A stretch of DNA of 64,000 bases from Pegea sp. RAD2-039. Its lineage: Eukaryota > Chordata > Thaliacea > Salpida > Salpidae. Below the pieces are notes generated by a model. It searched no databases. It was not told where the DNA came from and saw only the letters and a list, made by a program, of their open reading frames with translations. Shown here in pieces: positions 50,425 through 63,311 of this stretch. How positions within the stretch are numbered: the stretch's first letter is position 1; each line of letters starts with the position of its first letter. The stretch spans positions 186,001 to 250,000 of the forward strand of contig JAQGEQ010000270.1 in assembly GCA_034620365.1 (NCBI GenBank). The letters run 5' to 3'. A program made the translations under genes and the position numbers.

Positions 50425-53400
50425 ATGTTTTGCATTATTTTTTTAGAGCTTGTAATTTATTTGTCTTTTGCTTACTGTAACAGTCTTTTTTTAAACCTTG
50501 GAGGTAGTTCATGGTCTTTCCACAGTCAAAACAGTTCCTCTTCACTTCAATTTTTTACTAAAAGTGCAATTGTGCCAGGATGTGTTCATAGTGATCTATT
50601 TAGACATAACAAGGATAAAAAATTGGTTTGTTTAAAATTGCTTTGTAATCAAGTTTAATATATTTAGTTTTTTAAGGGTTCTTTTATTTTTAACTTAATT
50701 ATTTATTTTCCCTTTCAGTATTATTTAAATTATCAATAAATCAGCTGATTTTCACATTTAATGCTTGTGTCTGAAAGTTATAGAATTTATTAGAGTGAAC
50801 TTAAAACTTATAAACGCCCAATAAATAAGTTTGCATTTAGTTTCTTGCTTTACTTCTTCATATTCTTGTAAAATTATATTTTAATTATCATTTGAGCTAG
50901 TCATTCTAGTATTATAAATAAAGTTTTCTTTCACATTTCCTGAAACAACAAACTTATAAAAGTAAATTTACACTGAAAAACCAAATAAAACTTTTATAAT
51001 AAATGAGTTTCACCTTTTTAATTTCTTCCTATTTATACTATAACTTTAAATCTATTTTATATTTGTTTCAGAGTCCTTATTATGGTTTTAATGATGTCAA
51101 CTATAGTTGGATTGCTAAAAATAATTGGACATATTCAAGAACTTTCTCTCTTTCTGAGCATTTTTATACTCAAGAAGAACAATGGTTGATATTTGAAGGC
51201 ATTGATACATTTGCATCCATATCTTTAAATGGAAAAATAGTTGGAAACACTCATGACATGTTTACTACTTATGTTAGTTGTTTATTTACTTATCACTTAG
51301 TTGTATGCTTACAACAAACTTTGTTTTTGTTCTCAGTAAATTGTAATTTTAGATGAATACTTAAATATTTCGATTTTTCATGATTTTAGAGATTCAATAT
51401 TACAAATCTAGTCCAAACTAACTTCAACTTTTTGGAAGTCTCTTTTACATCAGCTGTATCAATCGCAGAAGACTTAGCTTCATTGATACCTTATAAAATT
51501 CCTCCTGAATGTCCTCCAAATGTACAAAATGGATTTTGTCACGTTAACTTAATCAGGTAAAAAATCAGTTGTTTGTATTTTGCTGAAACATCTTTCGACA
51601 CTTTCTAGAAAGGAGCAATCTTCGTTTAGTTGGGATTGGGGACCAGCATTTGCCACCCAAGGTATCTGGAGACCAGTCTATGTGATTGCATTCACAAAAT
51701 TTTATCTGCAGTCAGTCACAGCTTCTTTTTTATGGGGTCAGTTTTTATTTGTACCTTTATTCAGATGAAATCTTTTACAAATTCTTTAAGACATTTTCAA
51801 AAATAGAATATTTAGTTTCAACTAAACTAAAACTTTTCAAAGAAAATATATTTTAAAAGTAAATTATATTATCTAACATTAGAAACAACAATTTATTATT
51901 CTATTATTTAATTTTGATTGCTATAAGCAACTTTCAAAGTATTATTTGAATTTAAGATCAACAAATTTTGCTTATTGAGCTGAAAGTACAAACATCGAAA
52001 ACTTATGAAGCAAATTATTACGGAGATATCAAAGTTGAAATATCAGATCTAAACTTTACAAAGTATTTCTACAATGTGCATTTTTTGAGACAAAATGGTT
52101 CTAATGTTTATAAGAGCAACTTAAAATTGATGGTTGAAAATGTTAGTATAAAACTTTGCTAAGAAAATCTGAAGATGAAAATGAATTTTAACTTTAGGTG
52201 AAATATGAACTTTGGTGGCCTAATGGGTTTGGATTCGCGAAGCTTTATGAAATCAAAGTTTATTTAAACTCTTCAAATGAAAGTTGTGAAAAAAAGTTCA
52301 AGTAAATGATTAAAGTTTAATAATATTTTGAGAATAAATCTTTCTTCTACTTGTTATGTTTCATCACTTAATATAAACAAAGTCCATATTGATAATTCAT
52401 AATAATTGAAGTAAATTTTTAGATTTAAATAAAAATAAGTCGATATTTGATCAATAATCTCTATTTGAAAATGACATGTGATTAAAATAAATGATATAAT
52501 CCTTTTCTAAAGGTTTGGATTCAGAAAAGTCGAACTCATCCAAGAAAGTGTCACAGATTCAAAAGGACTCACATTTTACTTCAAGATCAATAACCGAAAG
52601 ATCTTTGCTAAGGGAGCAAATTGGGTACCCGCAGATGCTTTCCACGATAGAGTTGATAGTTCTAGGTGAGAAATCACTCATCCGCGACAAAATCAGTCGT
52701 CCATGACGAAACCACTCATCCATGACGAAATCACTTGAGCAAAACGAATATTTACAGGTTGGAAAATCTTTTAGAATCGGCTCGTGCTGCAAACATGAAC
52801 ATGCTTCGGGTGTGGGGCGGAGGAATCTATGAAGATGACAAGTTTTACGAGATTGCAGATGAGAAAGGGATCTTGATCTGGCAAGACTTGATGTTTGCTT
52901 GTTCCATGTACCCTGTAACTGAAGATTTCTTATCAAATGTCACTCAAGTGAAGAAATAAGAAACAAAATTGAATGAATCACTGAAATGATGTTTGCAGGA
53001 GGTCGAAGATAACATTTGGCGTCTAAAACATCATCCTTCTATTGTTTTATGGGCAGCAAATAATGAAAATGAAGCTGCACTTGCCAAGAACTGGTACAAA
53101 ACTTCCTCTAACTACTCGCTGTATTTCCATGACTACAAAACTCTCTACATCAGTGAGATGACGTCACATTCTCATGATGACAAATCAACGAGTTTTTCAT
53201 TTAGAAACTCTTCGAAATTTGGTTAAGAAGCTGGACGCGGGCCGCCCTTTTTTAACTTCCAGTCCAACTAACGGACTGGAAAGCGAAGATGAAGGCTGGG
53301 TTGCTAAAAATCCTTATGACGTCAGTTACGGCGACGTCCATTATTACAACTACGACGATGACTGCTTGGACCGCAGTACCTACCCTCTTACCAGGTCTAC

Positions 53401-55302
53401 TGCTGCTGTTTCAGACTCTTATTCCAACAACTCTTCTTCAAAGATTTGCTTCGGAGTATGGGTTCCAGTCATGGCCATCTTTAAGATCTCTTTCCGAAGT
53501 ATCTGAACCAGATCTTGATTGGAAGATCAACTCTTCTTGGGCTAAACATAGGCAACATCATCTACACGGATCACAACAGATCAATCAGCAGATCAATAGA
53601 CACTTCCCTGCTAGTAGCAGCATCAACTCCACCTTCCTTTTCATCAGAACCGTCTTCCTGAGTCAGGTAAAGAGCTTCATAATCCACTTGATCTGGGAAC
53701 ACAATCATTGTTTAGGTGATGCAAGCCTTGTGCTACGAAAGTCAAACTGAGTTCTACCTCCAAAGTCGGAGTTCTTTAGACTCTAATGGACACGGATTGA
53801 CAATGGGAGCTTTGTACTGGCAATTGAATGATATTTGGCAAGCTCCGACCTGGTCATCACTTGGTTAGTGGTCTCTGATGATGATTTTAAACAAGATCTC
53901 TTAAATAAGATCTTTTAGAATATGATGGGAGCTGGAAACCTCTTCACTATTTTGCAAGGAGGTTTTTTTCATCGATATCCTTAATTGCTTACAAAGATCA
54001 CAACAAATTGTTTGTTCATTTGCAATCTTCTAATTTGAACCTTCTTCAAGATGTTTTAAAGATTACAATCCATACTTTTGTGTCTTTTGAGAGCTTTCTT
54101 GTTGATCAATTAAATGTAAACATTAAACCTCAATCTTCAAATTTAATTTATCGCAAAAAAATAGAAGAACTTCTAAATTTAAAAGCTTGCTCAACACAGG
54201 TAAGATTCTAATTTCAAATTCACTGATTCAACGTTTCAAACCATTTCTTAAATAACTACATTTGAAATTCAGATGACAAAATGTTGATCTTTTAAAAATC
54301 TTTTATAAAACTTGAAACTCAAAAAATGAATTTTCAGTGACAAAAAAGCTTCTAATGATGTAATAATCTAAAGTAGAAAATATCCTAATAAACAACAATA
54401 TTATTTTTAACTAATATTTTTTCTTTTAGAGCAATTGCTTTATTTCATTAAAATTAGAGAAAAATGTGGAGACACCAATAAAATATATCTTTCCTGAATC
54501 ATTTAAATATATTACTGACTTAAAAGAACCAAACTTAAAGGTTTGTAACTTCAAAATAAAATGTACAAATTATTTTGATAATCAGACTTACTTGCTTTAT
54601 TTCAGGTATCAAATATAGACCAAATAGAAGCAAGATTATTTCATATTCAAATATCAGCAAGTAAGCCAGCTTTATTTGTATGGATTGAGACAAGCACAAT
54701 CAAAGGTTTGTTTAAAAGAGTTTTTAACGATTTTTTTTATATATATTTGTCATTCAGGATATTTCTCGGAAAATTCTTTCCAAATGACAAATCCAACTAT
54801 TAACATCACTTTTTACTCTTGGACAGGCAGAGTAACTGTTGAAAGTCTACTTAAGGACATTAGTATAAAATCGTTGCATGATTTTAGTAGTAAGTTGAAA
54901 AGAAAATGATGAAAACTCGATTTTTATTGATATATCGTCACAGGTTTTCAAAACACTATATGGTTAGATGATACTAAAGTAAAACTTGTTTTTGCTCTAG
55001 TTGGTGTTGTGTTTATTATATTAGCAGCTTTTCAAGTCGCTTATCTTGTGCAAAGGTTTACATCTTATGAAGTTTTACAACTAACTAGCTTTTGATTAAA
55101 TAATTTTTTTGTCATTTTTAGGTCTAATAAATCCAGTAAACCTAGAGGCTCGACTTTGAATACTAATCTCAGAAATAGCAACAAACAACTTTTAGAAGCA
55201 TCTGAAAGTCAAGATGAGGAATCTACAGCTTTTCTTATTAAGCTGACGTCAAAGAATGATGATACGTCTGAAAAAACTGAATTACGTTTTTATATAGTAT
55301 AG
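50425..55302 (+). CDS. MANBA: Beta-mannosidase, GH2 family, with C-terminal membrane anchor (986 aa)
   Basis: Cleaves the terminal beta-mannose of N-glycan fragments, normally in lysosomes. Exons: 50425-50625, 51072-51272, 51390-51556, 51609-51736, 51957-52141, 52198-52301, 52513-52665, 52758-52947, 52999-53152, 53205-53394, 53444-53666, 53716-53863, 53919-54199, 54430-54540, 54606-54705, 54758-54889, 54944-55055, 55122-55302. The start gives a signal peptide ([18 protein letters not shown]). Family marks: [68 protein letters not shown] with acid/base E466, [22 protein letters not shown] with nucleophile E562, [20 protein letters not shown]. Unlike the roughly 879-aa soluble mammalian enzyme, exon 17 adds a membrane span (about residues 902-924, [20 protein letters not shown]) and exon 18 a polar cytosolic tail ending RFYIV. 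The active site appears intact. Confidence 0.96.
52670..52736. repeat. 19-bp minisatellite filling a beta-mannosidase intron
   Basis: About 3.5 copies of a 19-bp unit (consensus GAAATCACTCATCCATGAC) start at 52670, 52689, 52708 and 52727. They occupy most of the 92-nt intron 52666-52757. The repeat explains a spurious 125-codon antisense ORF across 52559-52936. Confidence 0.85.
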
Positions 55303-55741
55303 ACTTCTCACTAAGTGAATGTAATATGCTTTTAAGTTACACATTTTGTTAAGGTTTTTAGTAACTATATATTTCTCTCTATGCAAATATTGTTTGTTCA
55401 ATTAGCTTATTTCTGTAACTTATGATAAAGAGTATAAAATTCCTTTTTTACTTTTTCTACTGATTTATTTCTGCAATTTAAACTTTTTTTTCTGAGGTTT
55501 TGTTAATAATTTAATTGTGCCTTTTCCTTCCATACACTAGCAGTAAACTTGCTTAGCAGCTCACTGTCAAATGCTCTTTTGTTTGACGAAAATCATTTTT
55601 TTATAACTTTCATAACCATTCCTTTAGTCTACATCTAGTGAAGATTACTGTGCAGTCTATTAAATTGCTGTTTAAACAAATTTGAAAAGAATTTTTATCA
55701 TATGAGTTCTTATGGTAGCTTTTAACTTTATAAAATTATCA

Positions 55742-55747
55742 AATAAA
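55742..55747 (+). terminator. Possible beta-mannosidase polyadenylation signal
   Basis: First AATAAA on the + strand after the stop codon; assignment tentative. Confidence 0.25.
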
Positions 55748-56410
55748 ATTATATATGCTTCAGACAGATCAATCTTATCTAAGAAATATTTAGCTTTTTG
55801 ATTAGATTCTGTTCAAGTTTTGTTCAGTTAAAAATCAGCAGAACTTCGTTTTTTAAATTCTGATGAAACCTTATCTAAAACTTTATTAGAAGTTTCTGAA
55901 TTTAGTTCTAACTTTAAAGAATAGTCTGATGTATAAAACAGTATTTAAAGAATGGTTTATTGAACTAAATAGATCTTGAACATTGGTTAGGGTCAACCTG
56001 CGATTCAAACCCCTATGCAACAAATCAACAAATTTCTTGATAGATTTAAGGAACTTTGATTCGATAGTTTCAGTTTTAAAATAATAAAAAGCCGAAATTG
56101 CTTTTTTAAATTGAAATAGTAACATAAATATAAAAAATGAAATTTAAAAAGTTATTAGGTAACAATATAATTCTCTAAAAAACTTTTTATATAATTTATT
56201 TCTATCTAACTTATGCTAAGCTCTAAAAAGTATATAATTCTACATTTAGCTTATTATGAATTTTGTCAAATGTTTCAATTTGTTTCCTGATTACCGAACA
56301 AGATCAGAAAAGATGACTTTATTTGATAAGAGTCAAATAGGATTCAAATAAGGATTTGGTATTTATTCATCTATTACAATAAATGCTTAATGATAAAAAG
56401 GCAAAAAAGA

Positions 56411-56416
56411 TTTATT
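56411..56416 (-). terminator. Possible polyadenylation signal of the ZU5 gene
   Basis: AATAAA on the - strand, about 150 nt downstream of the stop codon at 56568. Confidence 0.35.
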
Positions 56417-56567
56417 TTCATGAATCAATAAATAAACAAATTGAATTTTATTAAAATCAGAAAAACAAGGAAATTTTTCTCACAAAAGCTATCAGGAAAT
56501 ATAATTTGTATTTTACAGTAATCAGAAGATCGTTTTTAGATTGAAAGTTTATAGTTTTTGCAAGTCA

Positions 56568-59500
56568 TCACATTTCAGCATAACTTAATATTCCCTTATT
56601 AGTAACAAATGTTGGGTCAGGGCTCTCTGGCTTCCATTTGACTGTTTTGTATGGATCATTTGAAATATGCTTGTCACTTTGAGATTCTATATCCCAATTA
56701 TCATTCAGATCTAGAAATAAATCAAATTAAAGTTAGATATTTCCGTGATGAAGTAAAAAATAAGTAGTTTTCAAAAAATTGAAATTAAATCTCTCACCAG
56801 ATTCATGTTGAGCAGCAGAGCTGAGAAGATCAGGAAGAATAATTGAGCGATCTTGAACCTATCACAAAATTTCAACTTATGTTTAACTTTCTAAAACGAA
56901 TAAGATTTTGAAAGCAATCTCAAAGCTTCAAAACAAAAAAACTAAAAACCATCAGTAGAAAATTGATCAAAAAGCTTAAAGTTGAATTCTTACCTTCCAA
57001 ATAAAAGCAGTATTAAAACGAATATTCCCTTCATCAAGTATCAGCTGAACATCTGTAGGTGTATCACGATTTAACAAAGTCACTTGAACGTGTTTTCGAA
57101 TAATTGTTTCCGGGTACCACAGATTTTGCCAAGGAATCTCCTGAATAATTATTAAATCATGATTTATCACGTCAACAAAACTCTTCTAGTGTCTCTTTAA
57201 TTAATAAGTTCTTTAATTATTGATTTAACTTGATGGTTTTGAAGAAAAAGTTTCAATCACCATCACATTAGCTTCAGTAAAACAAAACGTTCGATCCACA
57301 GGCTCGATATAAACTACAAAGTTTTTCCCTTCAGGAAGAATGATATTAAAACACGAGTCTGTGTAACTCAACCAATGAGGAACACTTTCTACTGCTTTCT
57401 AAACAACAGAAAAACTTGTTTAGGGAAATTCTTATATGATATTTGTAAATATTATCTTATTTGATACAATATTTCGATATAGAAATACCGTCGAATGGAG
57501 GTTTATCAAACTACTAACTTGTATGACATGAGGTAGATCTTCAGCCAGTAGTATTGACAAAAATTGATGTTTTCGATTATCACTACTTTTGAATAAGTAA
57601 ACACTCAGCCGTTTATTTAAAGCTTTGATCTCCTGTAATAACATAATAGTTTTACTGATGATTGATAAACATTTCTCACCTTGCCATGAGATTCACAGTG
57701 AAAAGCACAAGTATCACCAAACTGCTGAAGTTTGAATGTCACACTATCAGCAGATCTGAATACTTCGGTTTCATGTTTTCCCCAAATTTCATTGGAATTA
57801 GGACTTCTTAGATATATTTCAATATCGTCTGCTTTAATGTCTTTCAAGAAGATCATGATAAGTTGTATAATATTTTAATCGTAAAATCTGTTTACCGTTT
57901 TCTCCTTGAAGACTGCGGTTAGTAGAGGAACCTTTACTTTCAATTCCTTGTCCATGGACAGCTATGCAAGTCGGTAGTTTTACAGTCACAGCTTTTTCTA
58001 ATTGTATATTGGGTGGATCGAATCTTACAGCGGGAGTTATTGGCATCTTTGAAGGTTCTTTTTCTCCTAATGGTTGGTATAAGCGGTCGGTAGCGTGAGG
58101 GACCTGCCCAACATCTAATATCATCATCCTGATTAGAGTCTTATCCTTCAATGCGTTTTTGGGTATTTCCACACTGAGGCAAAATTGTTCAACTTCAACT
58201 TTTGAAACAACCAAACAGAAATATTTTTAACATAAAAGTAAATAAATGAAATACCTGCAACCAAGATAATTTAAGCGACCACCATCAGGGCCGATGACTT
58301 TTGAAGTAGATCCAGTACCTTTAGATACCATCGCAGCTGATCGGTAAGCAAAGGGCTTAGAGTTGAGAGAATTGAACTCTTGGCGAGGTTGTTGAGGTTC
58401 AAGTACATAAGTCACAGGCTGTTGTTTTTTATTAGCTTGTTTCGATTGTTGTTGTTTTTTATCATTTTGTAATTTTCTTTGTTGAATTTGCTGTTGGCCA
58501 TCTCGCCTGCAAATAATTAGTATTATTCGATGAGATAATTTTGAACATTCATAATTTTTTAAGAGTTTATCTTCACCAAATCTTCTTTGTGCTTTTTAGA
58601 CTTTTGTTTCTTAGCATCTGATCTTTCGTGACTAATCGATGACTTTCATTCAGAACAGTTTATAGTGATTTTGTGTTATTTTTAGGAAACAAGACTTGGA
58701 GTAAATCGGAACAATCCTTACAATGAAATGAATACAAAAGGTAGGAAAAGACGTAAGAGAAAGTATCAAACCCAGAAATAAATAAGTTTAACCCAAATAT
58801 TGAAATGATGGAAACCGTCATAAAAGGAGAAAATAACTTTTCATTGAATCTGCTGTGCTTTCACTTTAAGCAAGTTTTAACATTGCATTGTAACTGACGC
58901 TAAGTATATGAAAAATTGAAAACTGTTCAAAAGTAAATATTGATCACAAAAGGCTTGTCAGTACGTGTAGAAGACCTACGGCAAACCTTTAACTAATAAT
59001 ATCATCAACATGTTCTGACATACTTGTTCAATGTTTGAATCAAGTTACATGGTTATTTAATTTGATTTTCGTGATGAAGTAGCCTATACAATTATCTTAT
59101 CTAAAAAACACAAGTCATAACAAACCCACTTGAGTTTATGATTAAAGAAAATTAATTCTTTTAAGAGGAAAGGTTTATTTTATTCCTTTTGAAATCTTTT
59201 TAAATGAGCGCTACGCTTACAAAACAGTTTGTTATACTGCAGATACACATTTAATTAACAAATTTATATAAGCATTAGTTTGGTAATATATCAGTAAATG
59301 AAATTTATTGTAAAGAAATTATAGAATACTTGAAAATATTCTTTTTATGACAATAGGCAAAACTAGTCAGTGAAAAAATCATACTAATATAAAAAAATAT
59401 ATATAATATCTAATTCTAAGGAAAAATCATTTACACATTTAAAAAAATACTTTTGTAAATTGTAACTTAAAATTTACATTGTTTCTAAAAGACATAGTGA

Positions 59501-61677
59501 CAGTGATTTCGGTCTAGTAAATATATAGTCAGTAATTAAGATTTAGTGAAAAACGTATGAAAGATAAGAATAAATGGCAGCCGCTATTTGTCATGACATG
59601 ATACTACAATAGTTGAAAATATAAAATGAAAATGAAACTCTTTTTATATCCAAACTGATAAGCTTTAACTCTATTTGTCACCATCTGATTTTGTAGCATC
59701 CAAATTCGTCAAATACTTTATAAGAAGTCTCCAAAAGCTCTTATCATTTCTTTAAGTATATTTTCATAACAGCCTAAAAGAAAATTAGTTCTTTCAACAG
59801 TTGAAAGAGCCTTTTATTGTTAATTTAAAAGTGTTAATTCAAGCTTGAGCTTAAATCTATTGATCAATATTTTCATTGATCTCATATTTAGCCAAAATAA
59901 TTTCAAACAAACAAGTCATTTAAGATAACGTTGATAGATGATCTGCTCTTCAACGAAAAACCAAATTAAACAAAGACAAAATGTTTTGTATTGAGATGTA
60001 ACATTTGTTGTTTTACTAAATTCAAAACTCATTTAGTAAAAAAGCATGGTTCCCGAAATGGTTGCTTGTATGATTAGTTTGTGACTAATCATTTATATAA
60101 ATATGTTATTAGTGAATATACAAAGTCACTTTTTAAGATCAATTGAGATTTCTTGCTACTCAATTTCTGTATAAACTTTTAAACTCTAAGATTTTCGAGA
60201 GTTTTAAGATCTTAGAAGAATAATTTAGAACAAATAACAAAAGAAAACTCACCGATTTTGGTCTAAAACTATTCTGACACTTGTCTCTCCATCTTTGCTG
60301 TTATAATAGTTAAAGTCGTGGTAAGGATCATGCTCAATTGGATCCTGAATTCTCCTTTCTACTTTCTCAACTGGTTGTCTTTGTTGAATCACTCGGGGAA
60401 CTTCTACTCGACGAGGTGGTGATAAGATTGAAGGTTTGTTCTCGACAGTAGGTATGATAGAATCGATTGTTGCGATGACTGTCCCGTCTGGATGCCGCTT
60501 CACTCGACCAGTCAAGTGACCATCATTAGGAGCTTGGTTCGGTTGGTAGAATGAATCTTCAGCGTGAGTTCTTTCCGGGATTCTAATTGGAGGAACAACG
60601 ATTTGTCGTCGGGGAGAGATGGCCTGCTGTGTCTAAAAGTTGTTTCAAATTTTCTTACAAAGTCGACAGTTTATTGAAGTTTGTTGGATGAGGACTCACC
60701 TGTTGCTGCATTTGTAGATTTGCATGCTGCAAAGGGATCATAAAACGTTGCGGCTGCAATTGGGAGTAGTTTTCATGAAGACCTAATCTCGCATGTCTTT
60801 GCATTGACAGCAATGAGGTGTCTGTTGGCTCCTTGATGGGTAGTGTTGGAACGGGATGATATGGACGATATGATCTTGGAGAAATAATTGAATAACTATC
60901 TTCACGTAAAAGATTTTGTATTGCTGAAATAAGAAGATTTTAGAATAAAAAATTGTTCAAATGAAAAATGATCGTGAAAAAAAGGAAGATGTTTTTTGAA
61001 AGTTATTTTATCATAACTTTTAAATAGTAATCCCAAATAAAACTAAGATTTTTTAATATAATGATTTGTGCTACTGACAATCACTTTGTTTTCAAAATCA
61101 CCTTACAACTTTTAATTTCTAATTTCATTGAAGCTTTCTTATTAGATAGAAAAGAAATTAAATTTTTTGAATTCCAAAAGTGAGTTTTTTTGAAAAGATC
61201 TTTTATTCATAAAATTTGTATTCTTTGATTGATTAAGCTTTGTGGATAAGCCAAACAATTAAAAATAAAAAAAGATTCAAATGTTTGCTCATTCATAAAG
61301 AAGCTAGAACTGCAACTATTAGTAATTTTTATACGATAAAAAGTTGTACAAAATCTCAGATTACTTAGCTATACTGAAAATACTTATAACATGGTTACTA
61401 AGATTAAATAAAAAACGATTTATTTTGATGCAAACTCACTTGGCTTTTGGTTCAAAGCCTCTTTAACTCTTGGGTCTCCATCAACCACAAGTTCTTCCAA
61501 ACGATTGAAAAGCTGTAAAACTTCCTTCACATCATCCTCATCATCTACAGCTTCTCTATTAGTAGTCTTGTGAGCTGTTTTATTTCCATCTGCAGTATTT
61601 CTTGCACTTGGTAAAATCGGTGGTTCTTTGGCTTTCTTATTTTTCTTTTTAGTGCCTCTTCTAAATAATGATGACAT
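56568..61677 (-). CDS. ZU5-domain protein of unknown role (717 aa)
   Basis: Exons: 61677-61440, 60923-60700, 60632-60253, 58506-58262, 58198-57896, 57840-57680, 57632-57519, 57398-57261, 57140-56994, 56858-56798, 56710-56568, in phase. The N terminus is basic (MSSLFRRGTKKKNKKAKEPP), then acidic with a helix (DDVKEVLQLFNRLEELVVDG). Residues about 80-340 are Pro/Gln/Arg-rich and probably disordered (RDGQQQIQQRKLQND). The ZU5 core begins near residue 351: VIGPDGGRLNYL, CLSVEIPKNALKDKTLIRM, then AVRFDPPNIQLEKAVTVKLP. Downstream, residues about 465-670 alternate strand-like segments (IEIYLRSPNSNEIWGKH, FNIILPEGKNFVVYIEP, HVQVTLLNRDTPTDVQLIL) and may form two beta-sandwiches. No death domain, ankyrin repeats or membrane span is visible, so it is not a standard UNC5, ankyrin or PIDD. 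The exon 4 donor (CTTG|GTTGCA) is weak, but it is the donor that keeps the frame. Confidence 0.85.
58507..60252 (-). other. Intron 3 of the ZU5 gene
   Basis: About 1.75 kb, the longest intron of the gene, from CG|GTGAGT to TTTGCAG. AT-rich; no nested gene seen. Confidence 0.65.
60924..61439 (-). other. Intron 1 of the ZU5 gene
   Basis: About 0.5 kb of AT-rich sequence between A|GTGAGT and ATTTCAG. Nothing else seen. Confidence 0.65.
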
Positions 61678-62824
61678 AGTTTTTTTTTTCTTACAAAAAA
61701 CAGTAAATTACTTCTTTATAAGTTTTAAAACTGACTTGTTTGTCAAGTTTCTACTCAGCAACCAAATTCAATGTTCACGGCCATGGTGTGTTGCTATGCA
61801 GCGCCTTTTTCTATTATGACCACGCAGCGTCATGATATGTCAGCTAATGTTTTGTTTAGAGACCGAGTCTACAGATGCGCGACAAAGCTTTGTTGACCCA
61901 AAGCAATCTATTAATGAATTGACAGATGCTACTTTAATAAATGATCAAAAATATTTGTCCAATAACATTTTTTTATACTTTTGAAATTTTTTAAAGATTC
62001 ACTACTAAAAACGGAAGATTTTTATACAGAAATCTGTATCTAATAGCTCATAATTTGAATTTATTCGATATTTTCACGTATTTATTTGAACAATTATTTA
62101 ATCAAAAATTAAATGAAGCTGTATTTCCAAAAATATCTTGAAATGTAAAATATTTTTTTACAGATTTAATTTATTTATTTGTCTTTTATTTTGACGAAGT
62201 AGATTACAAGTAGATGAAGCTTTTAACTTCGTATCTCTGATACGCCACCAAAAGGAATCTTTAAATAAATTTTGCAAAGTTGTGTTCTATGTGTGTTTTC
62301 ACAAGAAATAAATCAGGTGAACATTTTCAGAACTTTTTCATAAAAAAAGTGATTTATAAGCTGAAAACAATAAGATAGCTCTAGTAATTCATAAACTATA
62401 TGCTAATCATACAAGCAAGCTTGTATACAATTGTTATATTGACCTCACAGCATATACCTTATGATTTAAATTTATGAAGGAAATCGGATTTTTATGTGAA
62501 CTAGGTCAGAAGTAAATTTATTTTCAAACAATTTCAAAGTTTAAGGTCCTACCTTCGCATTGCATCTTAAATATATTTCAGAAACAATCAAATCAAGAAA
62601 CTTAAGCATTAAGCCAGAAAGTTTTTTAAAAGAAATAATCTACATTAGTTTTTTGAATAAAACTTTTTAGATAACTTCTCATTCAGTTCATTGACTGTTT
62701 TCGTTGTATCTTCTATGATGAAAACTTTACATGAGCTTTTCATCTTCTAGTTTAACAATAAATTTACTAATCTAATTCATCGTTATTAGGTAAACAAGAC
62801 ACAAATTAATTTAATTCATTTAGC

Positions 62825-62878
62825 AAGTTATTAAGTTATTAGATAAGTTATTAAGTTATTAGATAAGTTATTAAGTTA
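62825..62878. repeat. 20-bp tandem repeat, 2.7 copies
   Basis: AAGTTATTAAGTTATTAGAT repeated head to tail from 62825, 62845 and 62865; it contains an inner AAGTTATT half-unit. Confidence 0.85.
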
Positions 62879-63279
62879 AAAATAGCTTAAATTTTTGCAA
62901 TTATATTTGTTCGTTTCACATTATGCAATTGCCATGAATAGACAATAAAAAAGTAGCTTTAGTAATAAACTAGAGGCTTGATATATTGCATCACCAAAAA
63001 AAGACTATAAAACTCTAAAACGCTTTACAAAGTTTAATTTAAACCAACCATGCGTAACAACTGTTCCAGAAGACTTAAATAACTCAGCAAGTAAAGTTTG
63101 CTAGCAGTCAATATATTCGTGCTTTTATTGTATTATATCAATAAATTTTGAAATTGTATTAATCTTAGAAATATATGCAGTCAGTTTTTTTTATTTTTTC
63201 TATCTTTTAATTGAATTCATTATCATAATTATTTGTTATTTAATATTAAAATTGAAAAAATCAACTTTGATACCGAAAA

Positions 63280-63311
63280 CTCGAACAAGTTTTGACTCGA
63301 ACAAGTTTTGA
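63280..63311. repeat. 16-bp tandem duplication
   Basis: CTCGAACAAGTTTTGA occurs twice head to tail. Confidence 0.85.

Larger units (their letters stand above)
55303..56567. other. Convergent intergenic region, beta-mannosidase and ZU5 gene
   Basis: AT-rich 3' UTR sequence. Candidate signals: AATAAA at 55742-55747 on + (about 440 nt after the beta-mannosidase stop) and AATAAA at 56411-56416 on - (about 150 nt after the ZU5-gene stop). The ORF at 55886-56125 has no signature. Confidence 0.45.

Noticed and set aside
52559..52936. A 125-codon - strand ORF
   Set aside because: Shadow of beta-mannosidase exons 7-8 and the minisatellite intron; the + strand exons match a known family with correct splice phases.
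61680..61900. Possible RFX X-box upstream of the ZU5 gene
   Set aside because: Only one half-site (ATAGCAAC) fits; the partner half-site does not match the consensus.
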